A stretch of 64,000 nucleotides of DNA from Megamerina dolium (GCA_963854835.1 OY978526.1:29997073-30061072); one strand, 5' to 3'. Positions 24,000-37,196 are shown, counted from the stretch's first letter. Notes: generated by a model from the letters alone, not told the origin. Made by a program: numbers and translations.

Positions 24000-24420
24000 G
24001 CCATTACAAACGAAATTTGATTTAGGTAGACTTTGGTATACTTCGCCAGCTATCTCTTTTCTTCGCTAGATGGCGCCAATTAGAAATTCCAAGCGGTGTC
24101 AGGTTCTACAGTACTTGGTCTTTCCACCGGAGGTTAGATCTGCAACTTCTGTGTCGTCCTCCAGTGGATTTCGAATAGAACACCTTCTTAGCTGGAACAT
24201 TTTCTTCCATTCGGTCGACATGACCTAGCTAGCGCAGCTGGTGTACATCTGGAGGTAATTAAATACGTGGCTTTGATGTCCAGCAACCTCTAACTTCAAG
24301 TGAATGGTACAGCATCGAGATCAAAATTCAGAAAATGGAGGAAAAATCCACAGAGCTGCTAAGGAATCACACCTCGAAGGGTAATGACCAACATTCAATA
24401 ATATTATCTACCGAGTATTT
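24000..24420 (-). pseudogene. non-LTR retrotransposon ORF2 C-terminal fragment
   Basis: On the minus strand, HQLR*LGHVDRMEENVPAKK is followed by KSTGGRHRSCRSNLRWKDQV, then a stop where an acidic residue is usual, then LGISNWRHLAKKRDSWRSI and a terminal tail. The LGHV.RM / GR...RW.DQV / NWR.LA..R..WR pattern is characteristic of the last part of insect non-LTR polyproteins. Several stops make it dead. It is a different family from the fragment at 13987, judging by the C-terminal residues. No target duplication was found. Confidence 0.85.
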
Positions 24421-24459
24421 TGCGAAAAGATAGGACTATCTTCATTCTTTAAGAGGGTG

Positions 24460-24760
24460 TCCCATTCAAAAGTAACATTTTCCCATAATTCATTTCAAAC
24501 GCTCTCAGCATGTCCCTAGGGGGGTATGATCTATGACTGACACCTATTCGATTTTTCACTTCAACATTTTCAACTCACATGCTAACCTTCTATAACCACC
24601 TCTTAAGATGGCGTGCTTACAAAATGCTCTCAAAAAAATACATGATATTTGATATATGTTAACATAGGTGAGGAGGGATTCTCCATAACATTTACTTTAA
24701 ACATAACTACCCCGCCCTTTAAAAGGACTCTCATACAATGTGAATATAAATACGCATGAC
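24460..24760 (-). repeat. dispersed repeat fragment, family 2
   Basis: Phrases such as GAGGGTGTCCCATTCAAAAG, AACATTTTCAACTC and GGACTCTCATACAATGTGAA match reverse-orientation family 2 arrays near 13700 and 58860. Highly decayed. Non-coding. Confidence 0.5.
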
Positions 24761-25348
24761 ACTATTAATTACAATTGCGCGAATAGAAGTAGGCGGTGAA
24801 CTTGTCGCTGCACTTGCAACAGAGATTTTTCTATAACCTTATAGTTCTAGCCTTTAAAATACCGAACATTTATTAGAATTTATTTAAGATATTCATACTA
24901 TACGATACAAGTCTCATTGGTTTATCCCTGCCAACGTTATTTCTTATAAATTCTAGGTTGCGCAACATGAATCTGTGTACACATTTTTTTTATCATGTAA
25001 GAATATGGTGCCGTGGCTCAGTGGTTAGTGTGTTGGCCTTCTGATCTGTAGGTCGTGGTTCAATCCCCGGCTGATGCATAACAAATTTAATATCGAAAAG
25101 ATTTTTCTTTCGAACAGTACCCACCTGTCGGCAAGCAATTGGCAATTCTTGCGACAGTAACAACTTGCCATGAAAAAGCTTCTAAAAGAACTCTGTGACA
25201 AAGCCCAAAGTGATGTCACAAGGGTTCTGCCGTTCGGATCCGGCTAAAATAAGTAGGTCCCTTCCAATACTGTCCAAATTTAACACTCACAACAGCAATG
25301 GAAGAGAAGCTCGGCCAATGAGCCCTTCGGGGCTTCTAGTGCCACATA

Positions 25349-25384
<36 letters not shown>

Positions 25385-25387
<3 letters not shown>

Positions 25388-27032
25388 TGGCTCCCAGCTT
25401 ATTTCGTACAGTGACAGTTTAAAAATTGCTGCAGTCGTAATTCCTAATATAGCAAAAATTTGAACAAAATATAAATGCCATTTTTGAAAGGAAGGTTTGT
25501 TTTTTATTTTCCAAAATTTACTTTTTCAAAATTTTAGTGTTTGACACTATAAAAAAATAAAATAAGAAAAAAATAGGAAATTTCATGTCACAGCTTATTT
25601 CGTACAGTCTCTTTAAGTTCAAACTAAAAACAAAGTAAGTTGATTTTAATATTTAGTATGACATCCCTTAGCGTTAATGACAGCCTGGAGTCTACTTGGC
25701 ATTGAATCCACCAATTTTTGAGTGATGTCTGGTGTGATTTTTTTCCATTCCTCCATCAGTACCTTCTTTAGGTCTTGCTTATTAGAAATCTTGTGTGTTC
25801 TTATTTTATTGTCCAAAATAGACTAAAGATTTTCAATCACATTCATGTCAGGTGACTGTGGTGGTGGAGACATCAAGTGTGAGCAGTTCAAATAAGCCAA
25901 GATTGCACAATCCCAGATTTATGTTTTGGGTCATTATCTTGGTAATACCGAAATTCTTCCCGCAAACCCAGTTTGTCTGCACTTTGAAGTAAATTGTTTT
26001 TCAGAATCTCGAGGTACTTCATTTTGTCCATTGTTCCCTCAATAAAAACCAATTCACCTACTCCGGCTGCTGACATACAGGCCCAAACCATCACGCTACC
26101 GCCACCATGCTTCACTGTGGGCTTAAGGTTCTCCTTGTTTAGCTCGGTATTAGCTTTACGCCAAACATATGACATTCCGTCCGAGCCAAAAATATTAAAC
26201 TTAGACTCATCCGCGAAAATAACGGTATTCCAGAACGCAGGAGTATTAATAATATGCTCTTTGGCGAAGTCAAGTCGGCGTTGTATATTCATTTTCGAAA
26301 TGAATGGTTTCTTTCGGGCTACTCGACCGTTCAAGTCATGATTGCGCAGCACACGTCGGACAGTTTCAGCACTGGATGATTTTCCTATTTCACGCTGAAC
26401 CTCTGCAGCCAACTTCGGAGCGGATAACTTTGGATTTTTCTTAATTTTTCGTACAATATAACGCTCGTCTGATGCGTTGAAAATCTTATTAGGTGCTTCT
26501 CTGCCCTTGTTCTCCAACCGATTTTCGCGAACGAAGCGTTGAATGATGTATTGGACAGTTGAGGCACTTAAATTTGTCATTTCAGCAATTTTTTGCACAC
26601 TCTGACCTTTCCTAAAATGGTTAATTACCAGTTTACGCTGTTCCATCGTTGTACGATGACCCATAAAGCTAAATGTTTAATTTACAGCACTTTAACTATT
26701 TAAAATAATAATAATAAAAATTGTTATAATAGTTAAAAAGGTCCAAAAACTCATACAATTCAAAAAAACTTTGTAACTGCGCGGCAGAATGAAACTTACT
26801 TACATTGAAGTTTGTGTACGAAATAAGATGTGAGCTGAAAATCAGCTGATCAATAGTTTTTCTCTCTTGCATAACAAAAAGAAAAATTTTTGGGGTTCCC
26901 CGTTTTCTTATTAGGTTTACTAAACACATACACAGACATCTACATTCAAAACTTATCGATAAGTTTTTTAGTTTCGATGTTACAGCCATGTACATAAAAA
27001 TATATACACTGTACGAAATAAGCTGTGAGCCA

Positions 27033-27035
<3 letters not shown>
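25385..27035 (-). mobile_element. Tc1-type transposon with IR/DR termini, one nearly intact gene
   Basis: Outer inverted repeats 25385-25413 and 27007-27035 match at 28 of 29 positions (CAGTGGCTCMCAGCTTATTT, then CGTACAGTG), flanked by TA (25383-25384, 27036-27037). Inner copies of the same motif lie about 175-200 bp inward (CACAGCTTATTTCGTACAGT, 25589-25608; inverted at 26815-26837). This gives the two-sites-per-end arrangement known from some Tc1-like elements, where each copy is a transposase binding site. Length 1651 bp. It sits inside the AT tail of the SINE at 25007. Confidence 0.93.
25647..26664 (-). pseudogene. Tc1-family DD34E transposase, one frameshift and one stop
   Basis: Starts MGHRTTMEQRKLVINHF at 26664. 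Paired HTH domains occupy about residues 1-120. Catalytic first Asp is in FADESKFNIF and second Asp in YQDNDPKHKS, and the glutamate lies in SPDMNVIENL. The frame is intact for 258 codons, then shifts near 25890-25900 (WLI/NCSHL). A TAG at 25823-25825 replaces the tryptophan that normally follows IENL. The remainder runs to VDSMPSRLQAVINAKG and stops at 25647-25649. Length about 338 codons, normal for the family. Only two clear lesions suggest a fairly recent death compared with the mariners in this window. Confidence 0.94.
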
Positions 27036-27093
<58 letters not shown>

Positions 27094-27199
27094 AATATTG
27101 GGGCATAAAATATCAAAAATCAATTCTTAGATAGTTACTCGGATACATCAAAAACTCTTATTTTTTCACTACAAACCAAAGAACGTGAATGATTAAAGC

Positions 27200-28170
27200 A
27201 GTTTTTATACCCTGCATAATGCAATATGCAAGGTGTATTCATTTCGGTCAGATGTTTGTGACCACTTGAAGGAATCTCCGGAGATATAGATATAGATATA
27301 TATTCGTGATCAGCGTCGCTCAAATTTTCGATTTAACGATGTCCGTCCATCCGTCCGTCCGTCCGTCCGTCCGTCCGTCTGTCTGTCACCTGGCTGGTTC
27401 GCACGATAACTTGAGCAACTATTGAGCTATTTTGACGAAATCTGGCAAAAGTAACCTATGATAGGTTACAAAGGTACGGCGGGGATTGATATTGGGCATG
27501 ATCGGTCAATAGCCACGCCCACACCAAGCATTCAAAGCGACTAACCTCGGAATTTTCAAAATCTTTAATTTGCTATAACTCACTTAATATACCATTTGGG
27601 ACAACAATATTTGGCAGATAGAGTTATAATATACTACTTCATAATCTTGACAAAAATGTTCGAGCCACGCCTACTTTTTATAGTAGCTCCGATACAAAGT
27701 GTCTGTACTTCTTTTAAATTGAAACAGCTGTAACTTCTGCAATCTTCTGTCTAGAATAACTATAATTGACACTTACTTGATATGGTAATCAGAAATAATC
27801 TGGCAAAAAATCAGAGTGCCACGCCCACTTCATATCGAGGCTCCCATACGAAGTTGCGGAAATTATAAAAAATTTTAACCGCTTTAACTTACGAACTATT
27901 CAACGTAGGACAACCAAATTTAAGGTGTGAATTAATATTGAAAAATTAATTGAATTTACTAGTAAGAGGTAAGCCACGCCCACTTTTTATATAGCTCCTC
28001 TCATAACATACAAATTACGACCATATTTCTGGTGTAAATTAGTAGTTTATGCAAAAATTGTTTCTCAAAAAGTGGAAATAAAAGAAAATGATGGATATTC
28101 GAGTAAACTTTTTATATATATATATCTACATATGCAGGGTATAATTTGGTCGGCCCCAGCCGACTGTAAG
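27200..28170 (+). repeat. dispersed repeat, family 1, best complete copy
   Basis: Starts with ATACCCTGCATA (27207-27218) and ends with its exact reverse complement (28131-28142). Similarity with the reverse copy at 21950 continues about 25 bp further, into GGTCGGCCCCAGCCGACTG. Interior: GTCC tetranucleotide run (27344-27380), GCACGATAACTTGAGCAACT, CTAACCTCGGAATTTTCAAA, then units with GGGACAACAATATTTGG, GCCACGCCCACTT and GGCTCCCATACGAAG. No open frame. Similar ATACCCTG-ended sequences are abundant in fly genomes; the mechanism is unknown to me. Confidence 0.75.
27344..27380 (+). repeat. GTCC tetranucleotide repeat within family 1
   Basis: Tandem GTCC/GTCT units, a constant landmark of this dispersed repeat; the reverse copy at 23340-23375 has the decayed equivalent. 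Confidence 0.85.
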
Positions 28171-30559
28171 GAGATTTTTTTAATGCATTTCTTCTAATAT
28201 CAAAAGATCCTAAGTTGCGTCGCTCCGTGTACAAAGGAATTTCTTCATTTGGACCCACGAACAGGAGCCTAATTTATGTTATAACTTTGTGATTTCTTAA
28301 CCGATTTGTAGCTGGCAAATCAGAGTTGATACCCATCAAAATCATTAACACTATATTTGACGTAACGCAGATTTTATTTAAAAAAATATTTTGTATCTTA
28401 TTTTCGTATAATCACTTGACTGATTTGTCGTATCGTAAGTTTTCTTTCCAATATTGCGTGCACACAAAGAAATTTTTAATAAAATTCATATATATGTATA
28501 GGTATCCAATAACATACATATATTCATACCATATTGGCGCGCATCTGAATTCAAAAGCTTATCACTCAACGTTCAACGTTTACAATAAATTGGCATTGTG
28601 GGGTGTGTGCTCTGATTGTTCTGGTGGTTCTACTTAGTTTATTGATGAAAAATAAAATACTATTTAATACAACAACAACAACAACAAGAGGGAAAGAGAT
28701 AGAGAGAGTGAAGAAAAATAGAAAATTTCATTTAAAACTAAAGTGGATTTGTTCAGTTTGAAACGAAATGAAATGAATTTTAAACAAAAATATGCATGTA
28801 CGAGTATGTACAAAGTAGAGCAATAGCAGTGGCAAGCCACAAAACTCAATACTTACGATACATTTCAAAAAATATTCATACTATCTGGGCTTGGTTTTGG
28901 TATTGTAAACTTGGAGATCAACATAAATTGAAAGTAAGCCAATCAGTCAGTCAGCATATGTGTTTCCAATACATGGATGGTATGGGTATGATATGTATAT
29001 AAACATATGTGTGTATAGATACATGTGTATATATTTGTTGAAGACAGTACGTATGATGAACTAAAATGTTGAATGCTTGAATGCGAATGCGAAATAAAAT
29101 TGGAATGAAATGAGAATAAGTAAAACGATGAAATCCCAAAACCCGAAATAAAATCAAAATAAACGACTTAGTATTATGAACATACATAAAATAAAGTCTA
29201 AAGCTGCTTGTTGATGATGAGGATGATTACGATGACAATTTCTTAGTATTACAACAACAACAATAAACGACAATAACAACAAGAAAGTAACTGTCAAAAA
29301 AAAAATCAATCAAGACATAAACTTATAGTTGATATTGATGAAGCAATTAAAGTAATCATTACAATGTCATAAGTAACTGCCCTTTGAGTTGAATCCAAGC
29401 ATTTATTTCATATCATTTATTGCACGTACCTGATGGTGCTCTGGGAGTTATGTGAGTGTGAATTGAAATATATTGACTTTATTTTACTTAAAAGCACTCG
29501 ATGATTAGTTTTATTTATTTGCTATGCTAGTCTGAAGCGAAGTACAAAAACTCATGAAAGACGAAACAAAATAAAATGTGTTGAAATGAAATAAGCATTT
29601 TCACATACACAGATACACAGTTATTTGTGCATGCAATTTCAGAGATATGCTAAAAATAGTATTTGCTGAAAAATGCTGAAAATGTAATAGAGCAACCAAC
29701 AGCAGCTACTAAATACTCGTACTACTACTACTACTGCAGAGAAAACTCGTTTTGTATTGTTGGGGTGGCGAAAACCTCAGTGGAATATAAATGCGCAAGT
29801 TGATAATAGTGAGTGGCGCGAATGTAAATGAAATAGAATTCTTCACTCCAAGCATAACTTGAACATGAAATTCTTTGTTAGTTTGTGGTATCGTACCTAC
29901 TTGCTGTTTGGTGTTGGAGGAAGGAAATACCATAAATGCACATCGTATTGCACTGGCGTGATCATGACGATGACGATAATGATAATGATGGCGATGATGA
30001 CGACAATGAATAAAAATGAAGTGCACATATATGTGGATGAATTTGAACAAATACATCTGCATATCCACAGAAGCAAGTGACCATCAACGATACAGAGCAA
30101 ATATTAAGGGAAAACACTGCGTGCTTGAGTAATCATAGATAAAACGAAAATAAAGGAGATACATGTCCTTGCTGTGTGTGGAATTATACGTACATATATA
30201 GAATATGAAATACTTACATGCAACTTACTACTTGTGAATATTCGCTTTAGCATTCCCCATTGTACCATAACAATTGTCAAAGTGCGTATTTGGGTCAAAC
30301 GCAAATGCAGTAGTAGTAGCTTCGCTCATACACACGCATACTTGACATTATTGCCTATTTTTCCTTACACCCGCCAAACACATTCAAATATGTAAAATTT
30401 CCATAGTCTCTATTTAATTTTCAAGCATATACATATACATTTATGTATATGTATTGCAAGTAGGTACATATGTAAATATGTTCTGCATTAAAATTAAATG
30501 AAACATATTATTAGGGTGTTTCATTGTGTACGGTTGTTCTATTCTGTTCAATTGTTAAG
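28171..30559. other. intergenic, microsatellites, no gene seen
   Basis: CAA repeat (28670-28687), a GA-rich patch (28689-28712), and GATGA/GACGATGAC runs (29210-29240, 29965-30010). Open frames are short and their composition follows these repeats. Confidence 0.5.
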
Positions 30560-31150
30560 TGAATCAAATGGTGAATTTTTCAAGTGAGATCTCTAAGTGA
30601 TGAAGATAGAAGTCAAGTTGGTTTAGGGGAAATGTAGGTCATGAAGAATTAATGTTGATTTGTTAATATATTTCTCCAATCTGGAGGAAATTACTGGGCA
30701 ACTATAGAGTTATTTCATGATTTTTAGATATTTTTACATTAATTTTTTACGGGAGCCTCTAGGAGGTACAGATAGCGGATAAGTATATTTGGAGAAAATG
30801 TAAGGGTGATCAAATTATAGGGCAGCTTTACATTACATGCCAATTGAGGGGATTTCTGAGCAGCTATATAATGTTATTTGAAGATTTTCAGGCAATTTTA
30901 ATATCATTTTGTAGGGAAGCTCCCCTAAGAAGTCAAGATAGGGGGTAAGTATGTTTAGAAAAAATGTTGAATGGTAAAAATTAATTGTGGTCTGTCATAT
31001 GTATTAACTCTCTGGAGGTTTCCTGAGGTAAGTTGAAGCGAATTTTGTAAAAACCCATTTTTCGTAAGAGAAACTCCCAAAGGGTTGGGAGGTTTGAGAG
31101 AGAAAATTAATGAATGCCAGTCATACATTTGTGGGCCTATTTGTAAATTT
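30560..31150 (+). repeat. dispersed repeat array, family 2
   Basis: Phrases GGGAGCCTCTAGGAGGTACA (30751), GATAGCGGATAAGTATATTT, GAGAAAATGTAAG, then AGGGAAGCTCCCCTAAGAAG (30912), GGGGGTAAGTATGTTTAG and AAAAAATGTTGAATGG (30957), spacing about 158 bp. Same order as at 2390 and 41680. Non-coding. Confidence 0.65.
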
Positions 31151-32134
31151 TCATTGTTAGTCCTCTAGCCACTGCATTCGCAGAAGCAAGACATCGACTC
31201 AAATCGTCCATTTCGTTCGTTTCGTTCATTTTACCTTAAGTCCATCGGATTCCACACAATTACCGAATATTCCCATGGTTTGGCAACTACTTTAATTTCA
31301 AAAAGATTTAAATACTTGGTTTAAGTGGTACATTTGTGGTAAGTTTCACCAATTTATTGAAAAAAATCTTGCTTCGTCATTGCATAATAACTGACTTGAC
31401 AATATAATTTATTGTCCTAAGGATTGACAACATAAAAATACAAATAATTAATTATACGTAATTCTTACATTTTAAAAAAATATTAAAAAAAAAATTATCA
31501 ATTATCAAAATAAGTGTCAGTCTAATGAGTGAGTGCACAGTGTGGGTGAGTGCCATATTTTCTATAACTGTCTCAGTAGAAACAATCACAAGAAAAAAAA
31601 AATTATGTTTATTTTCTTTCAAACAATGCTGCTGCAGCTAGTAAGTTCATATATAGCTACTAGTCGATTTGATATTATTATACTCACACTTGTTGCATAC
31701 TTCAAGGCGACTGATACGATAATCTGCTCCTCGTGGAATTAACATATTCACAGACATGTACATACATATGTGTATATTGTCATTTGATTTTCTAATAATT
31801 TTTGTTGGCTTTTTTTTACTGTTAACGTTGCGTTACGCATGCTATTTTTTCTCTTTATCTCTTTCTCCCTTGATGGTTTCCAATGGGAAATCATATGATA
31901 CTATGCATACTATGAATATGTATACTCTTTAATTAAGCAAAAGTTTAATTTTTTGGTATTTAAAGTATTTCAAATCTTTGCATTTGAATTGTATTTGGAT
32001 AGAAATAAATAGCCGAAAGCGACTGTCAACGACAATCAAAAGACTAAGTAAGTATTTTTAGTTGTTTTTATCCTCTATTTACCTTCATATGTTCATAAAA
32101 ATGTGTACTTCAAAGGAATATCACCATAATGATG

Positions 32135-32186
<52 letters not shown>

Positions 32187-34309
32187 AAATGCAAATGAAA
32201 ATACATATGTCACATGTCCTTGGATATATTAATACTATATTTTTGGTTTTCATTTTATTTTCTCATTTACTTTATTGTTTGTGATTCGTCTCGTAGATAA
32301 TATTTCATTAATATTAATATGGAACATTCCCGTGAGCACGTGCATATGTTGATATGTAAATATTTGTCTACATTTTAGATGTCAGGGCAATGATAAAGGT
32401 TATGATGCTGATCATGACGAATTCAAAATGAATTCACGATGCCTATAACACAGTGACACTGTCTTTGTGGGGTCGAAGTGATTCTAACTGAGGATGGAAG
32501 ACCTAGACCCATATAGTAAAATCTCCAAAACATTTTGCATTCTCAAGCAAAAAATGATTTTTTTCTATGTCCATATTAAATTTGCAATTATTTGCCTGAC
32601 TGTTTTCTGAATAAGTTGGGAAAAATTGTTGAAATATGTAGTTTAGACATATATAATAAAATTTCACAGGGAATAATTTTGTAGAACATTTTAACCCACC
32701 AGCTCTCTCATGAAAGGCTCATTTTGACTGCCTGTTTTGGAAAATTTGAATAAAATGGCACTTGGGAGGATGCTAGAAATTTTCACTTGGGGTATTCTCT
32801 TAATTTCTTTATACAAAGCACGTAAATGTCCATAGAAAATGAAAAAACAATTATATCTCCTTAAAATATGCTACTTATTTATGCAATTTTTTATAACTTA
32901 TTCATATTCCTTTATTTACTTTACAAATATGATGCTATAGGTAAGTATTATATGTATATATTGAGTAATTATCCTTGAATATTGTTCAGCATCGGATATT
33001 GACATTTTTTTGAATTCATGCATTGTTTGTAATATGGGTCAAGGTAGGATCGTTGTGTCACTTTGAAAGGATACTATTATTATACCCACAGATATTGGTG
33101 ATTATATCAGTTGAATTTGATCATAAAATGCTCATTACTTACTGAAGCTATTCTTCGTTCATCTCTGAATGCTCAGCGTTATATTTCATCATTCCAATTA
33201 TATTCTAAGTACTCCAGATGAACGATTTAATATAATTTTTAATATAATCCCCTGAACGAGATGGAAATATATAGAATTGGCCTGTTGAATAATGCCTCTT
33301 CGTTTTACGGAGAGAATCTGTAAAAATTATTAATGGGACTAGACGATCTAACGCGAGTGTTGTATTTGTGCCACGGACAATGAAGCCTCTCACTCGTCTA
33401 CCATCGAAATTTTACAAATACAATCACTTTTAGACTTTAGAAAATATCACAGCTTCATTTGTTGTTAACATCACCTCATGCTTTGCATACCATCATTATG
33501 TGCTGAAATGTAGTGCAGTGTGAGTCGCAGGTCTCGATGGAATTCCAGAACTAGTTAAATAAAAATAATATTTATGTATTTTTGGAAATTCAGTAATTTT
33601 CCAAAAACAAAATACACACAAAAAACTACAAGCAACGAATTAACGAAGTAATGAGCTTGGTGTGAAGTCACCTATTGTTCTGTCTGTATTTTCTGTGGAC
33701 AATATTGACGGAGACTTATTGATTTCAAAAGTCATAATTCTTGCGACGACATTTCTTTACCACAGAGCTCTTTTATAAGTATATTGGGAAAAAATATAAT
33801 TTGTAAAAATAAAAATACAATATATTTTTCGTTTAGAACTAATTGTTTTTTTTTATAAAAGAAATCAGTTAGTAGTGATTTTACAAAAAAATTTACTTAT
33901 AGAAAATAATCAAAGTTGCGAGTAATTACGTGAAAAAACCGAAATGAATATTTTTCTCCTTTCTCTTTCACAAATAACTCCAGGTAGCCCAGATATCGCC
34001 CATAGAGAGGTAATACGTATGACTAACCCCTCTTATTTCTTGCGCAAGTTTTTTTTCGGAAAATATTTACCTCATATCTTTACTATGATACTACGGTTGG
34101 CTCACCTATAAAAGTTTGAATTTTTTTAAAAATTGGCTCTTATCGCTCTATATATATTTTTTTTCCATATATTTATTGATTAATTGTATCTTTCTTATTT
34201 GGAAATTTACAATTTATATTCAAATCATAAAAAGTATTATAATAACATTTAATGACCTACTACAATAAATCACAAAGCAAGATTTACAATTTACAACTGG
34301 ATTTTTTAA
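31151..34309. other. intergenic, no confirmed gene
   Basis: AAT repeat at 32134-32184. At about 33529-33560 a 12-codon stretch reading VAGLDGIPELVK resembles a reverse-transcriptase motif, but it is too short to call. A minus-strand frame at 33205-33393 has no recognisable domain. Elsewhere AT-rich and featureless. Confidence 0.45.
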
Positions 34310-34520
34310 TTGTATTTTTTTTTATTTTTATTTCTTTAATTTTTTTAATTATGTTGACATAAGAAGCTTTCTCTTTAATCTATTGATTTTAGAAGCCACA
34401 AGCAGCTGTTTCGCCTTAGGATTTGGATGAAGTTCTAGCTTTGCTTTATACTTTTCAACGTTTCGCCGCATTACATCAGAGACGGTGGGAATTTCAGCAA
34501 TATATCAGCAGACCTCATTC
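34310..34520 (-). pseudogene. jockey-type non-LTR retrotransposon 3' end
   Basis: Minus-strand frame ending at 34349-34351 encodes AEIPTVSDVMRRNVEKYKAK, LELHPNPKAKQLL and a basic tail (RLKRKLL). The pattern IPTV.....R....Y...L..HPN..A..LL....RLKR is the usual C-terminus of jockey-clade reverse transcriptases. A TGA at 34505-34507 breaks the preceding VC-YI segment, where tryptophan is normal. The stop is followed by an A-rich stretch (34315-34348 on the plus strand as T-rich), consistent with a decayed poly(A) tail. About 50 codons remain; 5'-truncated. Confidence 0.7.
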
Positions 34521-37190
34521 ATTGTTGGCCTCTAACATTTTTCTAACTAACTCCCTTACAAATTAGATAGTATTATATAAAATTGGCTCTCGAAACTTAA
34601 ACTCCTTAGTTACAAAAATCTCAAATTCATAACCGCGAGTAGCTGGCATGGGACCTAATTCGATTGGGACGTATGTATTGATAATTTTTGTGTAAAAATT
34701 ATATTATTCCATTACTTCTGTTCTTAATAAAAATCAATATTATGATGAGCACGTGCAAATAATTCCACGTATTCATCAGACAATTGAATACATATTAAAG
34801 ACAATACAAGAAAGGATAATAATGCGCCATGTAGTCGTACATTCGTATACACTATGTATTGTACGATACATATATTCATTCAATATGCATCTTTACATAT
34901 TTAAATATCGCATGTAACTCGCTCGTGTATATCACGGTATTGTATAACGTAGTGCTTGCTTATCTCAGTAAAAAGGCTCAGTGGGTGTTGTGGGTCATGA
35001 ATCAGTAGCTCTCTGAGCTCTGACTGTATACAGGATATTGATTGAAACTGATTGTATGGCATATGTACGTAACTGACCATACGGTTGGAGCATCACAATA
35101 TCATGGCGTCAAGAGCTGATGACTGAAACTCAGTTTGGTAGAACAGCCAAATGTGCGGTGTAAGGCATAGTATAAGTAATACTACGTGGAAGAAAGAGGT
35201 GTAGAGAAAGAACATATGTAGTAGCTTAAATTAAACGGATTTGAAGAAACGAAACGAAAAACCCATTAACAACATGCAGTTCTGTGAAATTGCCTTATAT
35301 ACGATACGTAGAGTGCGCTAGGGTGGATTGCTGAGAAAGAATGAAACATGTCACGTCTTGTTTTGAGTGAGTTGCTGTATATAAATCATATTCATGTTCA
35401 AGTTGATTCCATTCACAATGGTCATATCGATGCTGGCGAAGTTGTACATACATACTATGTTTGCAAATGATTCTGTGCGTATGTGTATGTGTCTGTGTAT
35501 GTGCATGAGGCAAAAACTATTATTGATGCGTGACCCAATTCACAACTACATATATATGTTAGCTGCGAGTACTCGTACCATGCAGTAGTAGCATTCAATG
35601 CGCAAATCAGTATCACTTGTATGTAGTTGTAATTGCGGTTCTTGTTGACGATGATGATGAGAAAGAGAGAGAGAGAGAGCAGTGTGTTTGTATAGATGTG
35701 TTTTCACATACAACATCGATTTTATATAACAATGTGTAGAGATATTGCAAATAGCAAATTACGAAAGGGAACATACAATATGTACTAAGTGCAATTATGA
35801 GAGCACACACACACACACTCACACACACATTGGAGTAAACATTGTACACACGATTATTTATATGGACACTTTTGTATGCGATTATATTGTATGTATGTAT
35901 GTGTTATGTTATTTTGCTCGTGTTTGTACAATCAAAAATATGAAATTGTGAATAGAATAAAATCAAATATTTGCTTGACTTCATCAGAAGCTGTCTGCAG
36001 TAAACAATGTTGAAAATTGCGTGTGCTTATATGCATGCCGTAAGTATGGCAAGTGCTTTGATGCTTTTTTCACAGCTTCGTGGAGAACAATGATTCCTGA
36101 ACTAAGAGATTTAAATTTAGAAAGCTGGAATTTGGTAATACCAAAGTTGCGGTAATATTCTTGACAGAGAGGAATGGACTAAACAGCTGGTGGTTTCAAT
36201 GAACTTGCTATTCTCCCGAATTATCTACGTCAATCACGATTGAAGCCAAAGTTATTCTCAAAATTCGCATCGTTTCGACAAGGGAGTATTAATTTTGGAA
36301 AAATATTTTTAAATCAACAATTTCATTTATATCAAAGCAACATGCATGAAATACATCAGCCTACCTATTGCACTCACTAAAGGAAGCCAATAATTTTGGC
36401 GCTACTATCACACTGCGCGTTTGTAATTGAATTGAAGAGTTGTTCATAACTGTGTCACCATAATCATCATCATCATCATCATCATCATCATGATCAGCAG
36501 CAGCAACACCATCATCAGCATTATATCATAATGCTTCGTTTAATTTTTGATTAAATTGAACTTGCAGAACAACTCTTGCAAAGTCATTTTGTTATTTCAA
36601 ATTATTTTACGCATTTACAGTTAATTGCTATGAGAATTTTATTTATTTTGTTGCCTTTTTTTTATCAAGTACGGTATATGTTGACAACTTTCTCTATGGC
36701 TTCATAGTCATATCATACAAACCTACTCAAACAATATAATGATGCAACTTTGGGAAAACTTTCACAAATAACAATAGCATTATAAAGTATGTATGTGTAA
36801 ATGTACATTAATATGCAACAATAACAGCAACTATACAACGAGTACTAGAAAAGAACAGTAATAATAATAGCAAAAATAATAATAATAAGAATGATAACAG
36901 CTGATATACTAAAACAATACGCATGCGTCAACAGCAATTTAACAATGCCGAGAACAATGGTAAGAGAAAAGTGCCAAACAAATATTCATTGCAAACAACA
37001 AAAACTATTAAATAGATATGTATGTAGACATAATAGTATTATTAAACTAAGAAAAAAAAAAAAAAAGAACAATAATGACGATACTAATAATAATTGTAAT
37101 TATTTTATGTATTTCATTAAAGTACTTATCTATGCTTAATTGACATATACATACTTTTATGAGTATTTTCCTTAGAGTTGCTCATTTAGG
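34521..37190. other. intergenic, microsatellites, one coding-like relic
   Basis: GA run near 35663-35680, CA runs near 35804-35830, an ATC repeat at 36461-36490, and AAT-rich stretches near 36860-36895. At 36009-36300 there are several short overlapping protein-like stretches and sites resembling a splice donor (CCGTAAGTATGG) and acceptor (CTTTTTTCACAG), but they are only about 36 nt apart and no coherent frame joins them. Confidence 0.4.
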
Positions 37191-37196
37191 CTGCGA

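Larger units (their letters stand above)
25007..27089 (+). mobile_element. tRNA-derived SINE, copy 2, its AT tail split by a Tc1 element
   Basis: The SINE head begins at 25007 with an A box (TGGCTCAGTGGTTAG, 25014-25028) and a B box (GGTTCAATCCC, 25057-25067). The body matches copy 1 closely through GAAGCTCGGCCAATGAGC. Its 3' tail is a TA repeat (25346-25384) that resumes after the transposon (27036-27089). Target duplication TAAGAATAT is at 24998-25006 and 27090-27098, spanning the whole composite. Removing 25385-27035 and one TA restores a simple SINE of about 430 bp. Confidence 0.87.

Noticed and set aside
33529..33560. Twelve codons VAGLDGIPELVK resembling a reverse-transcriptase motif
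   Set aside because: Too short and without flanking similarity; may be chance.
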